Made by a program: the position numbers and the translations under genes | Source of the DNA: Candidatus Melainabacteria bacterium SSGW_16 | Lineage (GTDB): Bacteria; Cyanobacteriota; Vampirovibrionia; 2-02-FULL-35-15 | Assembly (NCBI GenBank): GCA_004769085.1 | Contig: DUDS01000029.1 | Location: 9,895 to 73,894 of the forward strand | Length of the DNA stretch: 64,000 nt | Direction: 5' to 3' | In this document: positions 34,148-43,798 of the stretch, piece by piece | How positions within the stretch are numbered: the first letter of the stretch is position 1 | How the letters are laid out: each line of letters begins with the position of its first letter | Notes under the pieces: generated by a model | Database searches by the model: none | What the model was told of the DNA's origin: nothing | What the model saw: the letters and a program-made list of their open reading frames with translations, nothing else

Positions 34148-35950
34148 TTATTCACTCTCAAGTTTTAGCACTGCCATAAATGCTTCCTGCGGAATCTCAA
34201 CTTTGCCAACATTTTTCATTCGTTTTTTACCTTCTTTTTGTTTTTCAAGAAGTTTTTTCTTTCTTGTTATATCTCCACCATAGCACTTAGCAAGCACATT
34301 TTTTCTTACAGCACTAATAGTTTCTCTAGCAACTACTTTCCCGCCAATCGCTGCCTGAATGGGGATTTCAAACATCTGCCTGGGTATAAGTTCTCTTAAT
34401 TTTTGTGCAAGCTGCCTTCCATAATAAGAGGCTTTATCCGCATGGGTTATCGTTGATAAAGCATCAACAGGATCACCTGAAATTAAAATGTCAAGTTTTA
34501 CAAGTTTTGATTCCCTGTAACCAATAAAATCATAATCCATACTTGCATAGCCTTTAGACCTGGATTTTAAACTATCAAAGAAGTCAGTGATTATTTCAGC
34601 AAGTGGGATTTCATATATAAGCTGAACTCGTTTTGTATCAATATACTTCATATCCTTAGAAATCCCGCGTCTTGACTGGCATAATTCCATTATCTGCCCG
34701 ACAAAATCACTGGGTAAAAATATATCCAATAACACATAAGGCTCTTCAATTTTTTCCCTGTAATTTGGCTCCGGTAAATGAGCAGGGTTGTCAACTTCAA
34801 TTACCTCACCGGATGTTTTTGTAACCCTGTAAACAACACTGGGTGCTGTTGCAATCAGTGTTAAATTATATTCCCTTTCAAGTCTTTCCTGTGCAACTTC
34901 CATATGCAGAAGTCCAAGGAAACCACACCTGAAACCAAAACCAAGAGCAGAAGACGTTTCAGGTTCATAATGAATTGAACTGTCATTTAATTTAAGTTTT
35001 TCAAGTGCATCTTTCAGCTCAGGATACATATCTGCATCCCTGGGATAAAGTCCGCAGAAAACCATTGGCACAGCAGGACGATAACCAATTAGCGGCTCCA
35101 GCGCAGGATTTGATGCAACCGTAACGGTATCACCCACAAGTGAACTCACATCCTTTATAAAAGCTGCCATGTAACCGACTTCGCCGGATCTTAGTTCATT
35201 TACCTGATGTTGTTTTGGGATTAAATAGCCAAGCTCACTTACCTGAAACTTCTTTTTATTAGCCATGAACAGAATCTCATCACCAACTTTTACAACACCA
35301 TCAAAAACCCTCATATAGACAATAATCCCACGATAATTTTCATAATAACTGTCAAAAATTAATCCTCTGAAGGGCAGATTTACTTTAATGTCAGGCGGAG
35401 AAATATTTTTAATAATTGCTTCAAGTACTTGATCAACATTTTCACCAGTCTTTGCACTTATAGAAATTGCAGAAGAGACATCTATGCCTATAACTTCACT
35501 TATTTCTTTTTTTACACGTTCTGGCTCTGCTCCGGGTAAATCAATTTTATTTATAAGCGGAATTATTTCAAGATTGTTTTCCATAGCCAGGTAAACATTT
35601 GCCAGTGTCTGGGCTTCTACTCCCTGCGATGCATCTACAACCAATAAAGCACCTTCACAGGCTGCAAGACTTCTTGAAACTTCATAGTTAAAATCCACAT
35701 GTCCCGGAGTATCAATAATATTTAAAATATAATCCTTGCCATCTTTGGATTTATATTTCATTCTTACAGTCTGGAGTTTTATAGTAATACCTCTTTCTCT
35801 TTCAATATCCAGATTATCCAAAACCTGTGCTTTCATGTCCCTTTTTGAGATTGTATTTGTAAGCTCAAGCAGTCTGTCAGCTAAAGTAGATTTACCATGA
35901 TCAATATGTGCAATAATGCAAAAGTTTCTTATATTTAATGTTTCAGGCAT
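34148..35950 (-). CDS. lepA: Translation elongation factor 4 (LepA)
   Basis: 600 residues, standard for LepA. GTPase motifs are [16 protein letters not shown] (P-loop), [14 protein letters not shown] (switch I), DTPGHVDF and NKIDLPGA. The LepA-specific C-terminal domain is present, with [65 protein letters not shown] at the end. LepA binds ribosomes and affects initiation and elongation on certain messages. It is the first gene of an eight-gene leftward cluster reaching tadA. It diverges from the rapZ-C/yvcK pair. Confidence 0.98.
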   Translation of the reverse strand: MPETLNIRNFCIIAHIDHGKSTLADRLLELTNTISKRDMKAQVLDNLDIERERGITIKLQTVRMKYKSKDGKDYILNIIDTPGHVDFNYEVSRSLAACEGALLVVDASQGVEAQTLANVYLAMENNLEIIPLINKIDLPGAEPERVKKEISEVIGIDVSSAISISAKTGENVDQVLEAIIKNISPPDIKVNLPFRGLIFDSYYENYRGIIVYMRVFDGVVKVGDEILFMANKKKFQVSELGYLIPKQHQVNELRSGEVGYMAAFIKDVSSLVGDTVTVASNPALEPLIGYRPAVPMVFCGLYPRDADMYPELKDALEKLKLNDSSIHYEPETSSALGFGFRCGFLGLLHMEVAQERLEREYNLTLIATAPSVVYRVTKTSGEVIEVDNPAHLPEPNYREKIEEPYVLLDIFLPSDFVGQIMELCQSRRGISKDMKYIDTKRVQLIYEIPLAEIITDFFDSLKSRSKGYASMDYDFIGYRESKLVKLDILISGDPVDALSTITHADKASYYGRQLAQKLRELIPRQMFEIPIQAAIGGKVVARETISAVRKNVLAKCYGGDITRKKKLLEKQKEGKKRMKNVGKVEIPQEAFMAVLKLESE

Positions 35951-36027
35951 GATGATTCAAATTAAAGCAGGAAGGTTATTGGTAATAACTGTTGACATCG
36001 TTTATTATATGATAGTTACAAAAAATT

Positions 36028-36429
36028 ATGATTGTAGATTTGATTTCTTTTAGTTTCAAAAAAGGTATTCCTGATGATGCTAATTATGTAATCGATATTC
36101 GATTTCTGAATAATCCCTTTTATGTTGACAGTTTAAGGGATTTAACAGGTCTAGATAGTGATGTGATTGATTTTTTTAAAAAAGATAAAGGAACAAAATC
36201 TTTCCTGAAGGAACTTTTTCAATGGATCAGTTTTATTGTGAAATCAAATAAAAAAGCAGATAAAACAAAGATTGTAATAGCAATAGGCTGCACGGGTGGA
36301 CAACATAGGTCACCTTATATTATTGAAACACTTGGAAAACACATCTCAGGTGACAAACATATTAGTGAAGTATCTGTTTACCATAAAGAATTAAAGAAAT
36401 ATAATGTGAAGGTAGCAACACATGGCTAA
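36028..36429 (+). CDS. Stand-alone RapZ C-terminal domain
   Basis: 133 residues. The sequence SFSFKKGIPDDANYVIDIRFLNNPFYV, then LTGLD, and AIGCTGGQHRSPYIIETLG is the C-terminal domain of RapZ/YvcJ, which in E. coli binds GlmZ/GlmY RNAs and GlcN6P and in firmicutes lies beside YvcK. The N-terminal P-loop ATPase domain is missing, and the upstream bases do not encode it. The ATG overlaps no upstream gene. yvcK begins eight bases before its stop, so translation is coupled. A role in sensing a sugar phosphate for envelope precursor control is a reasonable inference. Confidence 0.88.
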   Translation: MIVDLISFSFKKGIPDDANYVIDIRFLNNPFYVDSLRDLTGLDSDVIDFFKKDKGTKSFLKELFQWISFIVKSNKKADKTKIVIAIGCTGGQHRSPYIIETLGKHISGDKHISEVSVYHKELKKYNVKVATHG

Positions 36430-37765
36430 AGCACAGGATTTAAAATTCAGACGCTATTTTCTACCAGGTCTTAAAAAATGGATCTTTATTGGTTTTATTG
36501 GTTTTTTATTCGGACTTTTAGGAACAGCACTGCTTTTAGAACTAAGACCCGTTACAAGGCTAAGAGATCTAGCATGGTTCTTTATGAAAGAAGTTGCAAA
36601 GCTTATGCCTACTTACGTCTCAGGCACAATAGCAATTACAGTTTGTATAGGGCTTATTGCATATGCAGTAATAAATGGAAATAAAGAAGTTGTAAAAGCA
36701 ATTGCACCTGAATTTGCAGATAGTTCTGTTCTCGATGCACTTCATACTCTTCATTCATTAAGCAGGGGTCCAAACGTTGTTGCAATCGGTGGAGGAACAG
36801 GTCTCAGTACACTTCTTTCCGGTTTAAAGTTTTATACTACAAATATTACTGCAATTGTTACCGTAGCTGATGATGGTGGAAGTTCAGGAAGGCTGCGAAA
36901 AGAACTTGGAATTATTCCCCCGGGTGACATCAGGAACTGTATTGCAGCACTTTCTGACGAAGACAAAATCATTACTGAACTTTTTCAATACAGATTTAAA
37001 AGTGGGAACGATCTGGAGGGTCACAGTTTCGGGAATTTATTTATTACAGCATTAATGGAAGTTACTGGCGGTGATTTCGTAAAAGCTGTAAGGGCTGCAA
37101 GTTCAATCCTGCGAAGCCGAGGAACAGTTCTGCCTTCCTCTCCGGAACCCATGAAAATTTCTGCAGAACTAAGTGACGGAAGAATAATAGAAGGTGAATC
37201 CAAAATTCCACTGGCTAAAGGAAGAATAAAAAGAATATTCTGTGAACAGAATAAAACACCTGCTCAAGAAGAAGCAATTGAAGCTATACTAAATGCTGAA
37301 CTCATAATATTCGGACCAGGAAGCCTATATACATCAATTATTCCTAATCTTCTGATCCCTGATTTAACAAGTGCAATAAAAAGATCAACTGCACACAAGG
37401 TCTATGTATGTAACATCATGACCCAGCCAGGAGAAACATCTGGCTATTCAGTCAGTGATCATATACTTGCTCTTTTACAACATTCAAATGATCCTAATCT
37501 TGTTGATGTTGTAATTGCAAACGACAGGCATCCTGAGAGACTATTACAGAAGTATAGAGAAAAAGAACAGGAACCGATTCTTATAGATGCAGATGTAATC
37601 CAAAATCTTGGTATAAGGCTAGTAGCAAGAAATTTAATTAAAGAAGAAGATCTTGTAAGGCACGATCCAAAATTGCTTGCCAGGGCAATTATGCTCTGGC
37701 ATAAAAGATGGCAAAGATACCCGTTAAAGAAAATTAATAACCAATTATCAATACAGAAAATTTAA
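36422..37765 (+). CDS. yvcK: Gluconeogenesis factor YvcK, with N-terminal membrane hairpin
   Basis: 447 residues. Residues ~15-35 and ~60-85 are membrane segments (WIFIGFIGFLFGLLGTALLLE and ISGTIAITVCIGLIAYAVI-like). The UPF0052/CofD-like domain follows: NVVAIGGGTGLSTLLSGLK, TVADDGGSSGRLRKELG, PPGDIRNCIAALSDE and LEGHSFGNLFI. FGPGSLYTSIIPNLLI and MTQPGETSGYSVSDH complete it. YvcK binds UDP-GlcNAc and supports peptidoglycan synthesis and shape on gluconeogenic carbon. The membrane hairpin is a feature I associate with cyanobacterial versions. It overlaps the RapZ-C gene by eight bases. Confidence 0.95.
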   Translation: MAKAQDLKFRRYFLPGLKKWIFIGFIGFLFGLLGTALLLELRPVTRLRDLAWFFMKEVAKLMPTYVSGTIAITVCIGLIAYAVINGNKEVVKAIAPEFADSSVLDALHTLHSLSRGPNVVAIGGGTGLSTLLSGLKFYTTNITAIVTVADDGGSSGRLRKELGIIPPGDIRNCIAALSDEDKIITELFQYRFKSGNDLEGHSFGNLFITALMEVTGGDFVKAVRAASSILRSRGTVLPSSPEPMKISAELSDGRIIEGESKIPLAKGRIKRIFCEQNKTPAQEEAIEAILNAELIIFGPGSLYTSIIPNLLIPDLTSAIKRSTAHKVYVCNIMTQPGETSGYSVSDHILALLQHSNDPNLVDVVIANDRHPERLLQKYREKEQEPILIDADVIQNLGIRLVARNLIKEEDLVRHDPKLLARAIMLWHKRWQRYPLKKINNQLSIQKI

Positions 37766-37858
37766 AAATTGATGATTCTTTTTATAAATTTGGGCGTTAG
37801 CAGTTATTTTGGATTATAAAGTATAATTAAAAGTCCACAAACGGGGTACATAAATTTC

Positions 37859-38668
37859 ATGAAAAACAAATACTGGCTTGAAGAACTGTTATCAAATCCA
37901 AGAGATTTTATTGATCAGTTTTATCATCAGGGAAAGTATTACCAGAAAGTTAGGCAGTGGGATAAAAATAACAGAAAAAGAAAAAATCCCAGATCATATT
38001 ATGTTTTTACTCTGCATGCTGAAGACTCAAGTAAAAATGCAACATTTTCAACCTATGAACTTGGAATAAAAGAACACATTATAAGCAGAGGATATTTACT
38101 AAAGATCGCAAGTTTATTACCAATGAACTCATTAAAATATAACTTAATGAGGCTTGCTGGAATTCAAATTGATGAAAATGTTTTTATAGCTCCAGAAGTT
38201 ACTCTTGACCCCATGGTAAGGGGTTGGACTAGGTTTTGTAAGGGTTCATCTATAGGATGGGGTGTAAAATGTTTTAATCATCTTTTTGAAGAAAACGGTA
38301 AAGTAATCGTAGGATACATTGATATTGGTGAAGATGCATCAATTGGTGGTTTTGCCTCTATAGGGCCAGGGGCAAAAATTGGCAAAAAAGCTAATTTAGG
38401 AGCCGAGGTAAAAATCGCTCCTGGAGTAATAATTGGAGATAGTGCAAAAATTGGTGCTGGTTCAATAATATGCCCATTTGTCACAATTGGAGAAGGTGCT
38501 GAAGTAGCTATTGGAAGTATAGTTACAGAAACTGTTAAATCAAACACAAAAGTTCAAGGCAACCCAGCAAAAATAATATCTGAAAACATAAATACTGAAA
38601 AAAACAAAAAACCAAGATTAGATCTAATAATTAATCCAAATATTGATAAAGAAAACCAAGCTTTATAA
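37859..38668 (+). CDS. Hexapeptide-repeat (left-handed beta-helix) acyltransferase
   Basis: 269 residues. The first ~115 residues are basic and helical without recognised homology, and a ~20-residue hydrophilic tail ends the chain. The centre is a run of [LIV]-G-x(4) hexapeptides: FIAPEVTLDPMV, IDIGEDASIGGFASIGPGAKIGKKANLGAEVKIAPGVIIGDSAKIGAGSIICPFVTIGEGAEVAIGS split over many turns. The closing VQGNPAKII is the usual end of O-acetyltransferase repeats. It probably acetylates a sugar or small molecule. A TATAAT at 37822-37827 may serve as its -10. The following gene is convergent, one base away. Confidence 0.82.
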   Translation: MKNKYWLEELLSNPRDFIDQFYHQGKYYQKVRQWDKNNRKRKNPRSYYVFTLHAEDSSKNATFSTYELGIKEHIISRGYLLKIASLLPMNSLKYNLMRLAGIQIDENVFIAPEVTLDPMVRGWTRFCKGSSIGWGVKCFNHLFEENGKVIVGYIDIGEDASIGGFASIGPGAKIGKKANLGAEVKIAPGVIIGDSAKIGAGSIICPFVTIGEGAEVAIGSIVTETVKSNTKVQGNPAKIISENINTEKNKKPRLDLIINPNIDKENQAL

Positions 38669-38669
38669 A

Positions 38670-39833
38670 TTAAGCAGTTCCTAAATATTTTCTTGCAAGT
38701 TTGGTGCTTTCATCTATCTGTACTTCTTTTGTAGGGTCATTGTCAGCCAGAGTATAGTGTAATCTCACTATATTTTCTCTTGCTGCATAGCCTCTCTGAA
38801 GTTCAGCCCTTTTAGCGCCGGATTCTTGTTCAGCAATACCTGCATTACTACTTGCAGCTATCTGTAATCCTGATATTATATTTGCTGTTTCAGCATGAGC
38901 CTGTGCATGTACTTCAGGAACTTCCTCATATGTATACTGATAGTAAGCTACTCCAAGTACATTGTTATTTTCATCTACTGCATAAACTGGTTCTTCTCTT
39001 GCTTCAACATGAGTATGAACCTGGGTATCAACCTGTTCAGCACCCTCTGGTCCACCATGATGATCCGCTCCTACAGAATGACACGCATGTGAAGATCCTT
39101 CAAGGATTGATATAAGATTTCTTGCGTAGGATGAATCTCCTTTTGTTCTTGCAAGTTGTCTTGCTTCATCCATTGCCCATGCAGCAAACTGTGATATCGA
39201 ACCATTTGCTGCACTTATTGCAGCTCCTGTTTTTAAATATCCAACTATACTTTTTAAAGATGCAAGAGCAACATCAGGAAAGCCAGATGCTGCAGTTATA
39301 GCCAGAACCATTTCCAGTTCCTGACTTTCGACTCTTCTTGCTTCCCTAAACTTTGCAAATTCTTCAAGCAATTCATTTGCTTCTTCCTGACCAATCAAAC
39401 CATTCTGAACTCCATAATCAAGGATATCTGAAGCAGTATTGGAAGAAGGTCTGCCAAATAATTCACTTTCAGTAACTAGCCTGATTCTTCCATTTGAATT
39501 AGTTACATTTGGATTTTGCGATAAGTGTTCTGTTACAGAATCTCTAAGTTCACAAGGTAATCCATCACATCCTGTTAATCTTCTTGAAACCTGCTCTCTT
39601 GGTGTTTCTAAGTTTCCATTTGGTGCAGGTGGAACCGTTCTCCGTTGCGGACTTGGAAAATTACTTATCTCCTGATAAGGTGAGCCAGGATCATCTAAAA
39701 CCTGAAATGAATCTCTTTCATCACTAACTGTAGTACCAGCATGTTCATCTGAATCACCATGAACATGTGTTTGTTCTTCAACCCTTTGTGCTGTTTTAGG
39801 ACCTATTACTGGGCCAAGTTCTAAAATAAACAT
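38670..39833 (-). CDS. Orphan protein with His-rich segments
   Basis: 387 residues, no signal peptide or membrane segment, and no family recognised. The N-terminal ~130 residues are polar and probably disordered. Residues ~130-260 are helical and Ala/Glu-rich (ANELLEEFAKFREARRVESQELEMV). Two His/Asp clusters, HVHGDSDEHAG near the start and SHACHSVGADHHGG then QVHTHVEARE in the second half, might bind metal. Composition is more acidic and Ala-rich than its neighbours. AAAGGT seven bases before the ATG supports the start. It is a lineage-specific protein on present evidence. Confidence 0.6.
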   Translation of the reverse strand: MFILELGPVIGPKTAQRVEEQTHVHGDSDEHAGTTVSDERDSFQVLDDPGSPYQEISNFPSPQRRTVPPAPNGNLETPREQVSRRLTGCDGLPCELRDSVTEHLSQNPNVTNSNGRIRLVTESELFGRPSSNTASDILDYGVQNGLIGQEEANELLEEFAKFREARRVESQELEMVLAITAASGFPDVALASLKSIVGYLKTGAAISAANGSISQFAAWAMDEARQLARTKGDSSYARNLISILEGSSHACHSVGADHHGGPEGAEQVDTQVHTHVEAREEPVYAVDENNNVLGVAYYQYTYEEVPEVHAQAHAETANIISGLQIAASSNAGIAEQESGAKRAELQRGYAARENIVRLHYTLADNDPTKEVQIDESTKLARKYLGTA

Positions 39834-40056
39834 TCTCTATACCTTTTTACTCTCTTTTACAAATAATTATGGTTTACAAGCACCTCTGCTCTATAAAACC
39901 AATGCAACAATGAAGATATTGACAACTGACAATTAAGAATTGGTTATTTGTACTATGCTCTCATACTCAACTTTTAACAAGAATACCCGTCTTAACTAAT
40001 CTTCGAAATGGATTCAGGTTATGAGATGTTTAAATTAAATAGTTTTAAGCTGCCGT

Positions 40057-40878
40057 CTAAGGAGTTTTTGTCCTGATACTGTATAAAGCAGAACCTGAAC
40101 CACAAAGTCCAACAGCATTAAAATCTTCACTAAACAAATTATTCCTGAGCTTAATCAGTTCAGGAAAATTAGAAAAAACAATATTTTCAAAATCATTAAA
40201 TAGATTTTTATAAAACAAATTATAATCACCTGTTTTCATTGCATCAATGAGAGATTTGATTCCATCATCATGACTGGGAATAAATTCCCTGCTATCAGTT
40301 AATTCGTAAGCCCATTTTGTTGAAACAGAAACATTCTGAGGTTTTACTATCCTTACCTCCAAAGAAAGATTGTTCTCAAGTTTTTTAAGAATCTCACCCC
40401 TCCCTTTGCCAAGACATGTCCCGCCAATTATAAAAAATGAAACATCAGAGCCAATACCAGCTGCAATATTTAATAACTCATTTTGGTGTAAAGGATAATT
40501 AAAAATTTCATTTAATCCTTTTAGCACAAATGCAGCATTTGAGCTGCCTCCACCAAGACCTGCCTCTATCGGGATCTGCTTTTTTATTTTTATCTCACAA
40601 GAACCTACAGCACCTATTTTATTTAAAAATGCAGATGCTGCTTTATAAGCGAGATTATCCTGGAGTAAAATACGCTCGTTAAGCTTGTTATCAGAAAATA
40701 TAACAGATACATCTAATTTTGATCCATTAGTAAAATTTATTTCGATTTCATCATAAAGATCTTTATTTTCATAAAAAATTGTTTCAATTTCATGGTATCC
40801 ATCAGGTCTTTTTTCTTTTATCCACAATGCAAGATTAATTTTACTGAAAGACTTAAGACTAATTTCCCGAAAATTCAT
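40057..40878 (-). CDS. ispE: 4-diphosphocytidyl-2-C-methyl-D-erythritol kinase
   Basis: 273 residues. GHMP kinase fold with SFSKINLALWIKEKRPDGYHEIETIF at the start, the ATP-binding PIEAGLGGGSSNAAFVL in the middle, GSDVSFFIIGGTCLGKGRGEIL, and CGSGSALYSI at the end. It phosphorylates CDP-methylerythritol in the MEP isoprenoid pathway. ispD is in the window at 53.4 kb, so the MEP route is used. The ATG lies one base after the stop of ftsX on the same strand. A 223-base gap beyond its 3' end contains no gene that I can see. Confidence 0.96.
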   Translation of the reverse strand: MNFREISLKSFSKINLALWIKEKRPDGYHEIETIFYENKDLYDEIEINFTNGSKLDVSVIFSDNKLNERILLQDNLAYKAASAFLNKIGAVGSCEIKIKKQIPIEAGLGGGSSNAAFVLKGLNEIFNYPLHQNELLNIAAGIGSDVSFFIIGGTCLGKGRGEILKKLENNLSLEVRIVKPQNVSVSTKWAYELTDSREFIPSHDDGIKSLIDAMKTGDYNLFYKNLFNDFENIVFSNFPELIKLRNNLFSEDFNAVGLCGSGSALYSIRTKTP

Positions 40879-40879
40879 A

Positions 40880-41764
40880 CTAAATCTTTAAATATTTTTT
40901 AGTAGACCATAAACAGCCTGTGCTGCTGACTATAATTCCAACCACAAGCAAAACATAATATATCTGGAAAATATTCCCCGAAAAATATTCAGGCAGCCCA
41001 GTTGGCAAAGCACTTCCTATAAGGTTTTGCGCAGTCTCCCAGAAAAAACTCTGAAGCATATATAAAGGGATAATCGCAAATGTGGCAGCAACAAATGCAT
41101 AAAAGATACCCTGTAAAATCAAAGGACTCTTAATATACCAGTCATCTACCCCCATTAATCTTAAAACCTCAATTTCATTCTGCCTTGAATGAATTACAAG
41201 CTGGATAGTATTTCCTGTAATTACTATGGTAACAACTACCAGGAGAAGAGTAATTATCACTCCGATAATCTGAAAGAAAGTTTTTAGTTTATTTATAAAA
41301 CCCAAAACACCAGGAGCATAATTTATATATGAAACCCCATCCATTTTTTTTACTGCTTCAATTGTTGTTCTAAGTTCTTCAGGACTGCTGACTCTTACGT
41401 GAAGAGTATTTGGAAGTGGATTCTGAAAATCTTCTGCTATAGAAAAGTTCTTACGAAACTCTTCCCATGCAACTTCCCTGTCAATAACCTCAACTCTTTT
41501 TATGGTTGGAACCTTGTCAAGCTGTAGAGCAAATTCTCTTACATCAACATGATTTGCAAGATATACAGAAAACTCAAGCTGATCAGAAAGCTTCTGTCCT
41601 ATAAGATTTAAACCAAAAGACACCTGAAGAACAATACCAAAAATCGCAAGCACAGAAGTAAGAATACTTATAACTATCCAGTTAGACCACCCTCCACGCC
41701 AGATATCCAACCAAGTTTCATAAAGGACTCTATAAGCCATTCTTATTTTTCTCGGAGAAAACAT
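40880..41764 (-). CDS. ftsX: Cell division protein FtsX
   Basis: 294 residues with four membrane segments. An N-terminal segment (ISILTSVLAIFGIVLQVSFGL) precedes the extracellular domain with KVPTIKRVEVIDREVAWEEF and the KKMDGVSYINYAPGVL region. The FtsX C-terminal permease core is TIQLVIHSRQNEIEVLRLMGVDDWYI. FtsX couples FtsE ATPase cycles to periplasmic peptidoglycan hydrolase activation. It lies 28 bases after ftsE. The M23 peptidase at 57.1 kb is a possible but unlinked hydrolase partner. Confidence 0.95.
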   Translation of the reverse strand: MFSPRKIRMAYRVLYETWLDIWRGGWSNWIVISILTSVLAIFGIVLQVSFGLNLIGQKLSDQLEFSVYLANHVDVREFALQLDKVPTIKRVEVIDREVAWEEFRKNFSIAEDFQNPLPNTLHVRVSSPEELRTTIEAVKKMDGVSYINYAPGVLGFINKLKTFFQIIGVIITLLLVVVTIVITGNTIQLVIHSRQNEIEVLRLMGVDDWYIKSPLILQGIFYAFVAATFAIIPLYMLQSFFWETAQNLIGSALPTGLPEYFSGNIFQIYYVLLVVGIIVSSTGCLWSTKKYLKI

Positions 41765-41792
41765 TTTAAATTAAAAACCTCTTGATTATCTC

Positions 41793-42479
41793 TTAATTAG
41801 CCTGGGATATATAAGTCCCTGTTTTTACATCGCTTACCATCCTACCACTATTTAGTGCGAGAACCCTTTTCCTCATCTGATCAACAACAGGCTGATTGTG
41901 TGTGGCTACAAGAACTGTAGTACCACGTTGGTTAATTCTTTCAAGCAACTGAAATATTTCCATAGAAGTAGCAGGATCAAGATTTCCTGTAGGTTCATCT
42001 GCAACAAGAAGCGCAGGTCCCTGTACTATTGCTCTTGCAATTCCAACCCTTTGTTGTTCACCACCAGAAAGATTCTTTGGAAAATCATTTGCCTTATTTG
42101 TAAGTCCAACCACTTTAAGTGCACCATGCACTCTTTTCTTGATTTCATTCTGATCCATTCCAATTGCAAACAAAGGATATGCAATATTTTCAAATGAAGT
42201 CTTATTTTGTAAAAGCTTAAAATCCTGAAACACTACTCCCATTCTTCTCCTTAGCAAAGGCATTTGACTATTTGGAAGTCTTGAAACATCAACATTTGAC
42301 ACAAAAACTTGTCCGGAAGTTGGTTTTTCTTCCCTGTACAGCAATCTTAAAACAGTAGATTTACCTGCACCACTAGGTCCAACAATAAATACCATTTCAC
42401 CAAGATTAATCTGAAAAGTTAGGTTATCAAGAGCTTTTAACTCCCCGTACATTTTTGTAACATTAAGAAATTGAATCAT
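41793..42479 (-). CDS. ftsE: Cell division ATP-binding protein FtsE
   Basis: 228 residues from the ATG at 42479; the open frame continues 35 codons upstream but GAGAAG before this ATG and the family length support it. Walker A is GPSGAGKSTVLRLLY, signature motif LSGGEQQRVGIARAIVQGPALL, Walker B LVADEPTGNLDP, with the H-loop in VATHNQP. FtsE drives FtsX. The upstream region is shared with the divergent GspC/PilP-like gene, with 113 bases between the two starts. Confidence 0.96.
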   Translation of the reverse strand: MIQFLNVTKMYGELKALDNLTFQINLGEMVFIVGPSGAGKSTVLRLLYREEKPTSGQVFVSNVDVSRLPNSQMPLLRRRMGVVFQDFKLLQNKTSFENIAYPLFAIGMDQNEIKKRVHGALKVVGLTNKANDFPKNLSGGEQQRVGIARAIVQGPALLVADEPTGNLDPATSMEIFQLLERINQRGTTVLVATHNQPVVDQMRKRVLALNSGRMVSDVKTGTYISQAN

Positions 42480-42592
42480 TATGAGCTTCTCAATTACAAT
42501 AATGTTATCAGAAAGCACCTGAATTGGTTTTATAAGTGGCAAATTAATTCCGAAGCAAAAAGTGATATACAAATCCAGCCACAAAAAATATT

Positions 42593-43420
42593 ATGGAAAC
42601 AAATAACAGGATAATCTCAAGTATAAGAATTCTATTATGCATAATTTTGCTTGGGATTTGGTCTTTATGGATAATTAATCTGCCTGATTTTAAGGCAGAT
42701 CAATCTCAAAGCAACAATAAAGAATCAAAAATAATTGAGGCAGAAACCAATGAAAATCTTCAAGATACTTCTATTGAAAAAATAAAAAATCAGACTGAAA
42801 TAAAAAATCCTACAAAAAATACAGATGTTGCTAAGGTTAAGTCTATTAATAAAGAACTTCCTAAATTAGCAAATCTTGAGGTGATGCCTGCTACACAAAT
42901 TAAAGATACAAGCAAAGCAAATCAAAACACTAATGATTTAAACGTTAATTTACCAAAATTTGCATCGGCAACAAGAGAGGTTTTATTAAACAGTGCAGAA
43001 AACAAAAATAATAGCACCAAAACAGACCTAAGAAACAAAATAAACATCGAAAAAAGTTCTCTCATGCCAGTATCAAATACCCCTATACAGAGAGAAGCAG
43101 TAACTTCAGAAGAAGAATTTAATATAAGCTGGTTGCCAAAATACTTGATACAGAAAAAAGAAATTGATGAAAAAATTAATGATATAAGCAACTCCCTTGA
43201 AAAAATAACAAGTCAACTTGAGCTTGTTGGAATTATAAACAATGACGACGGCAACAATGCAGCAATTATAAAAGACAAGTTAAATAATAAAATTGAAATA
43301 CTGAAAAAAAAGGACGAATATCAGGGGCTAAAAATTACTGAGATTACCAATGAAGAAGTAAAATTTATTAATCCTACAATAAATAAAACATTTATTATGA
43401 AGTTAAGTAAAAACAATTAA
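42593..43420 (+). CDS. Membrane-anchored GspC/PilP-like protein
   Basis: 275 residues. One N-terminal membrane segment (IRILLCIILLGIWSLWII) is followed by ~150 residues of polar, Asn/Lys-rich, probably disordered linker. A C-terminal domain of ~75 residues has ELVGIINNDDGNNAAIIKDKLNN, then LKKKDEYQGLKITEITNEEVKFIN, and FIMKLSK. This resembles the HR domain of GspC and the PilP fold (strands ending in V-L/I-x-N-x-G). Such proteins link inner-membrane and outer-membrane parts of type II secretion or type IV pili. No other secretion genes are nearby, so the assignment is by pattern only. Confidence 0.6.
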   Translation: METNNRIISSIRILLCIILLGIWSLWIINLPDFKADQSQSNNKESKIIEAETNENLQDTSIEKIKNQTEIKNPTKNTDVAKVKSINKELPKLANLEVMPATQIKDTSKANQNTNDLNVNLPKFASATREVLLNSAENKNNSTKTDLRNKINIEKSSLMPVSNTPIQREAVTSEEEFNISWLPKYLIQKKEIDEKINDISNSLEKITSQLELVGIINNDDGNNAAIIKDKLNNKIEILKKKDEYQGLKITEITNEEVKFINPTINKTFIMKLSKNN

Positions 43421-43798
43421 TTATTTACTTAAAGCATAGAGAGAGCTAAGAACTAGTTTTTTTTTATTCAACAGGTTGTTGTAATTGTTTCTACATTCTT
43501 TACAACTTAAAAGATGTTCGGTAATGGTCTTATGCTTTATAGAACCTGTCTGGTTTTTCAGATATTCATCAAGACCCATCCAGTATCTTTCTTCATCAGT
43601 TAACATCCTGCCATTTTCATCTGTTGTTTTATCTGAATATAATTCCTTATGAAACAAAGAATCAATTTTTTTTGCAACATCGTCCCAGAACTCAACTGGG
43701 TCGATTTCTTTTTCCGGCTTGTAGTATTTCTTTAATAAGTCACTGATTTCATCGTACGGCTTGTCTTTGTTTTCTCCATCAGTTGCCATTTGAATCAT
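43421..43798 (-). CDS. Zinc-finger anti-sigma factor candidate
   Basis: 125 residues, soluble. The C-terminal HLLSCKECRNNY matches the H-x3-C-x2-C zinc-binding motif of ZAS/zf-HC2 anti-sigma factors. The N-terminal ~90 residues are acidic and helical. The start overlaps the sigma factor gene directly upstream by 20 bases, which is the usual arrangement for an ECF sigma and its antagonist. There is no membrane segment, so control would be by a cytoplasmic cue such as redox or phosphorylation, unlike RseA. An ATG three codons later is an alternative start. Confidence 0.8.
   Translation of the reverse strand: MIQMATDGENKDKPYDEISDLLKKYYKPEKEIDPVEFWDDVAKKIDSLFHKELYSDKTTDENGRMLTDEERYWMGLDEYLKNQTGSIKHKTITEHLLSCKECRNNYNNLLNKKKLVLSSLYALSK

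Noticed and set aside
42480..42584. 35-residue extension of FtsE
   Set aside because: The ATG at 42479 has a GAGAAG site and gives the normal family length.
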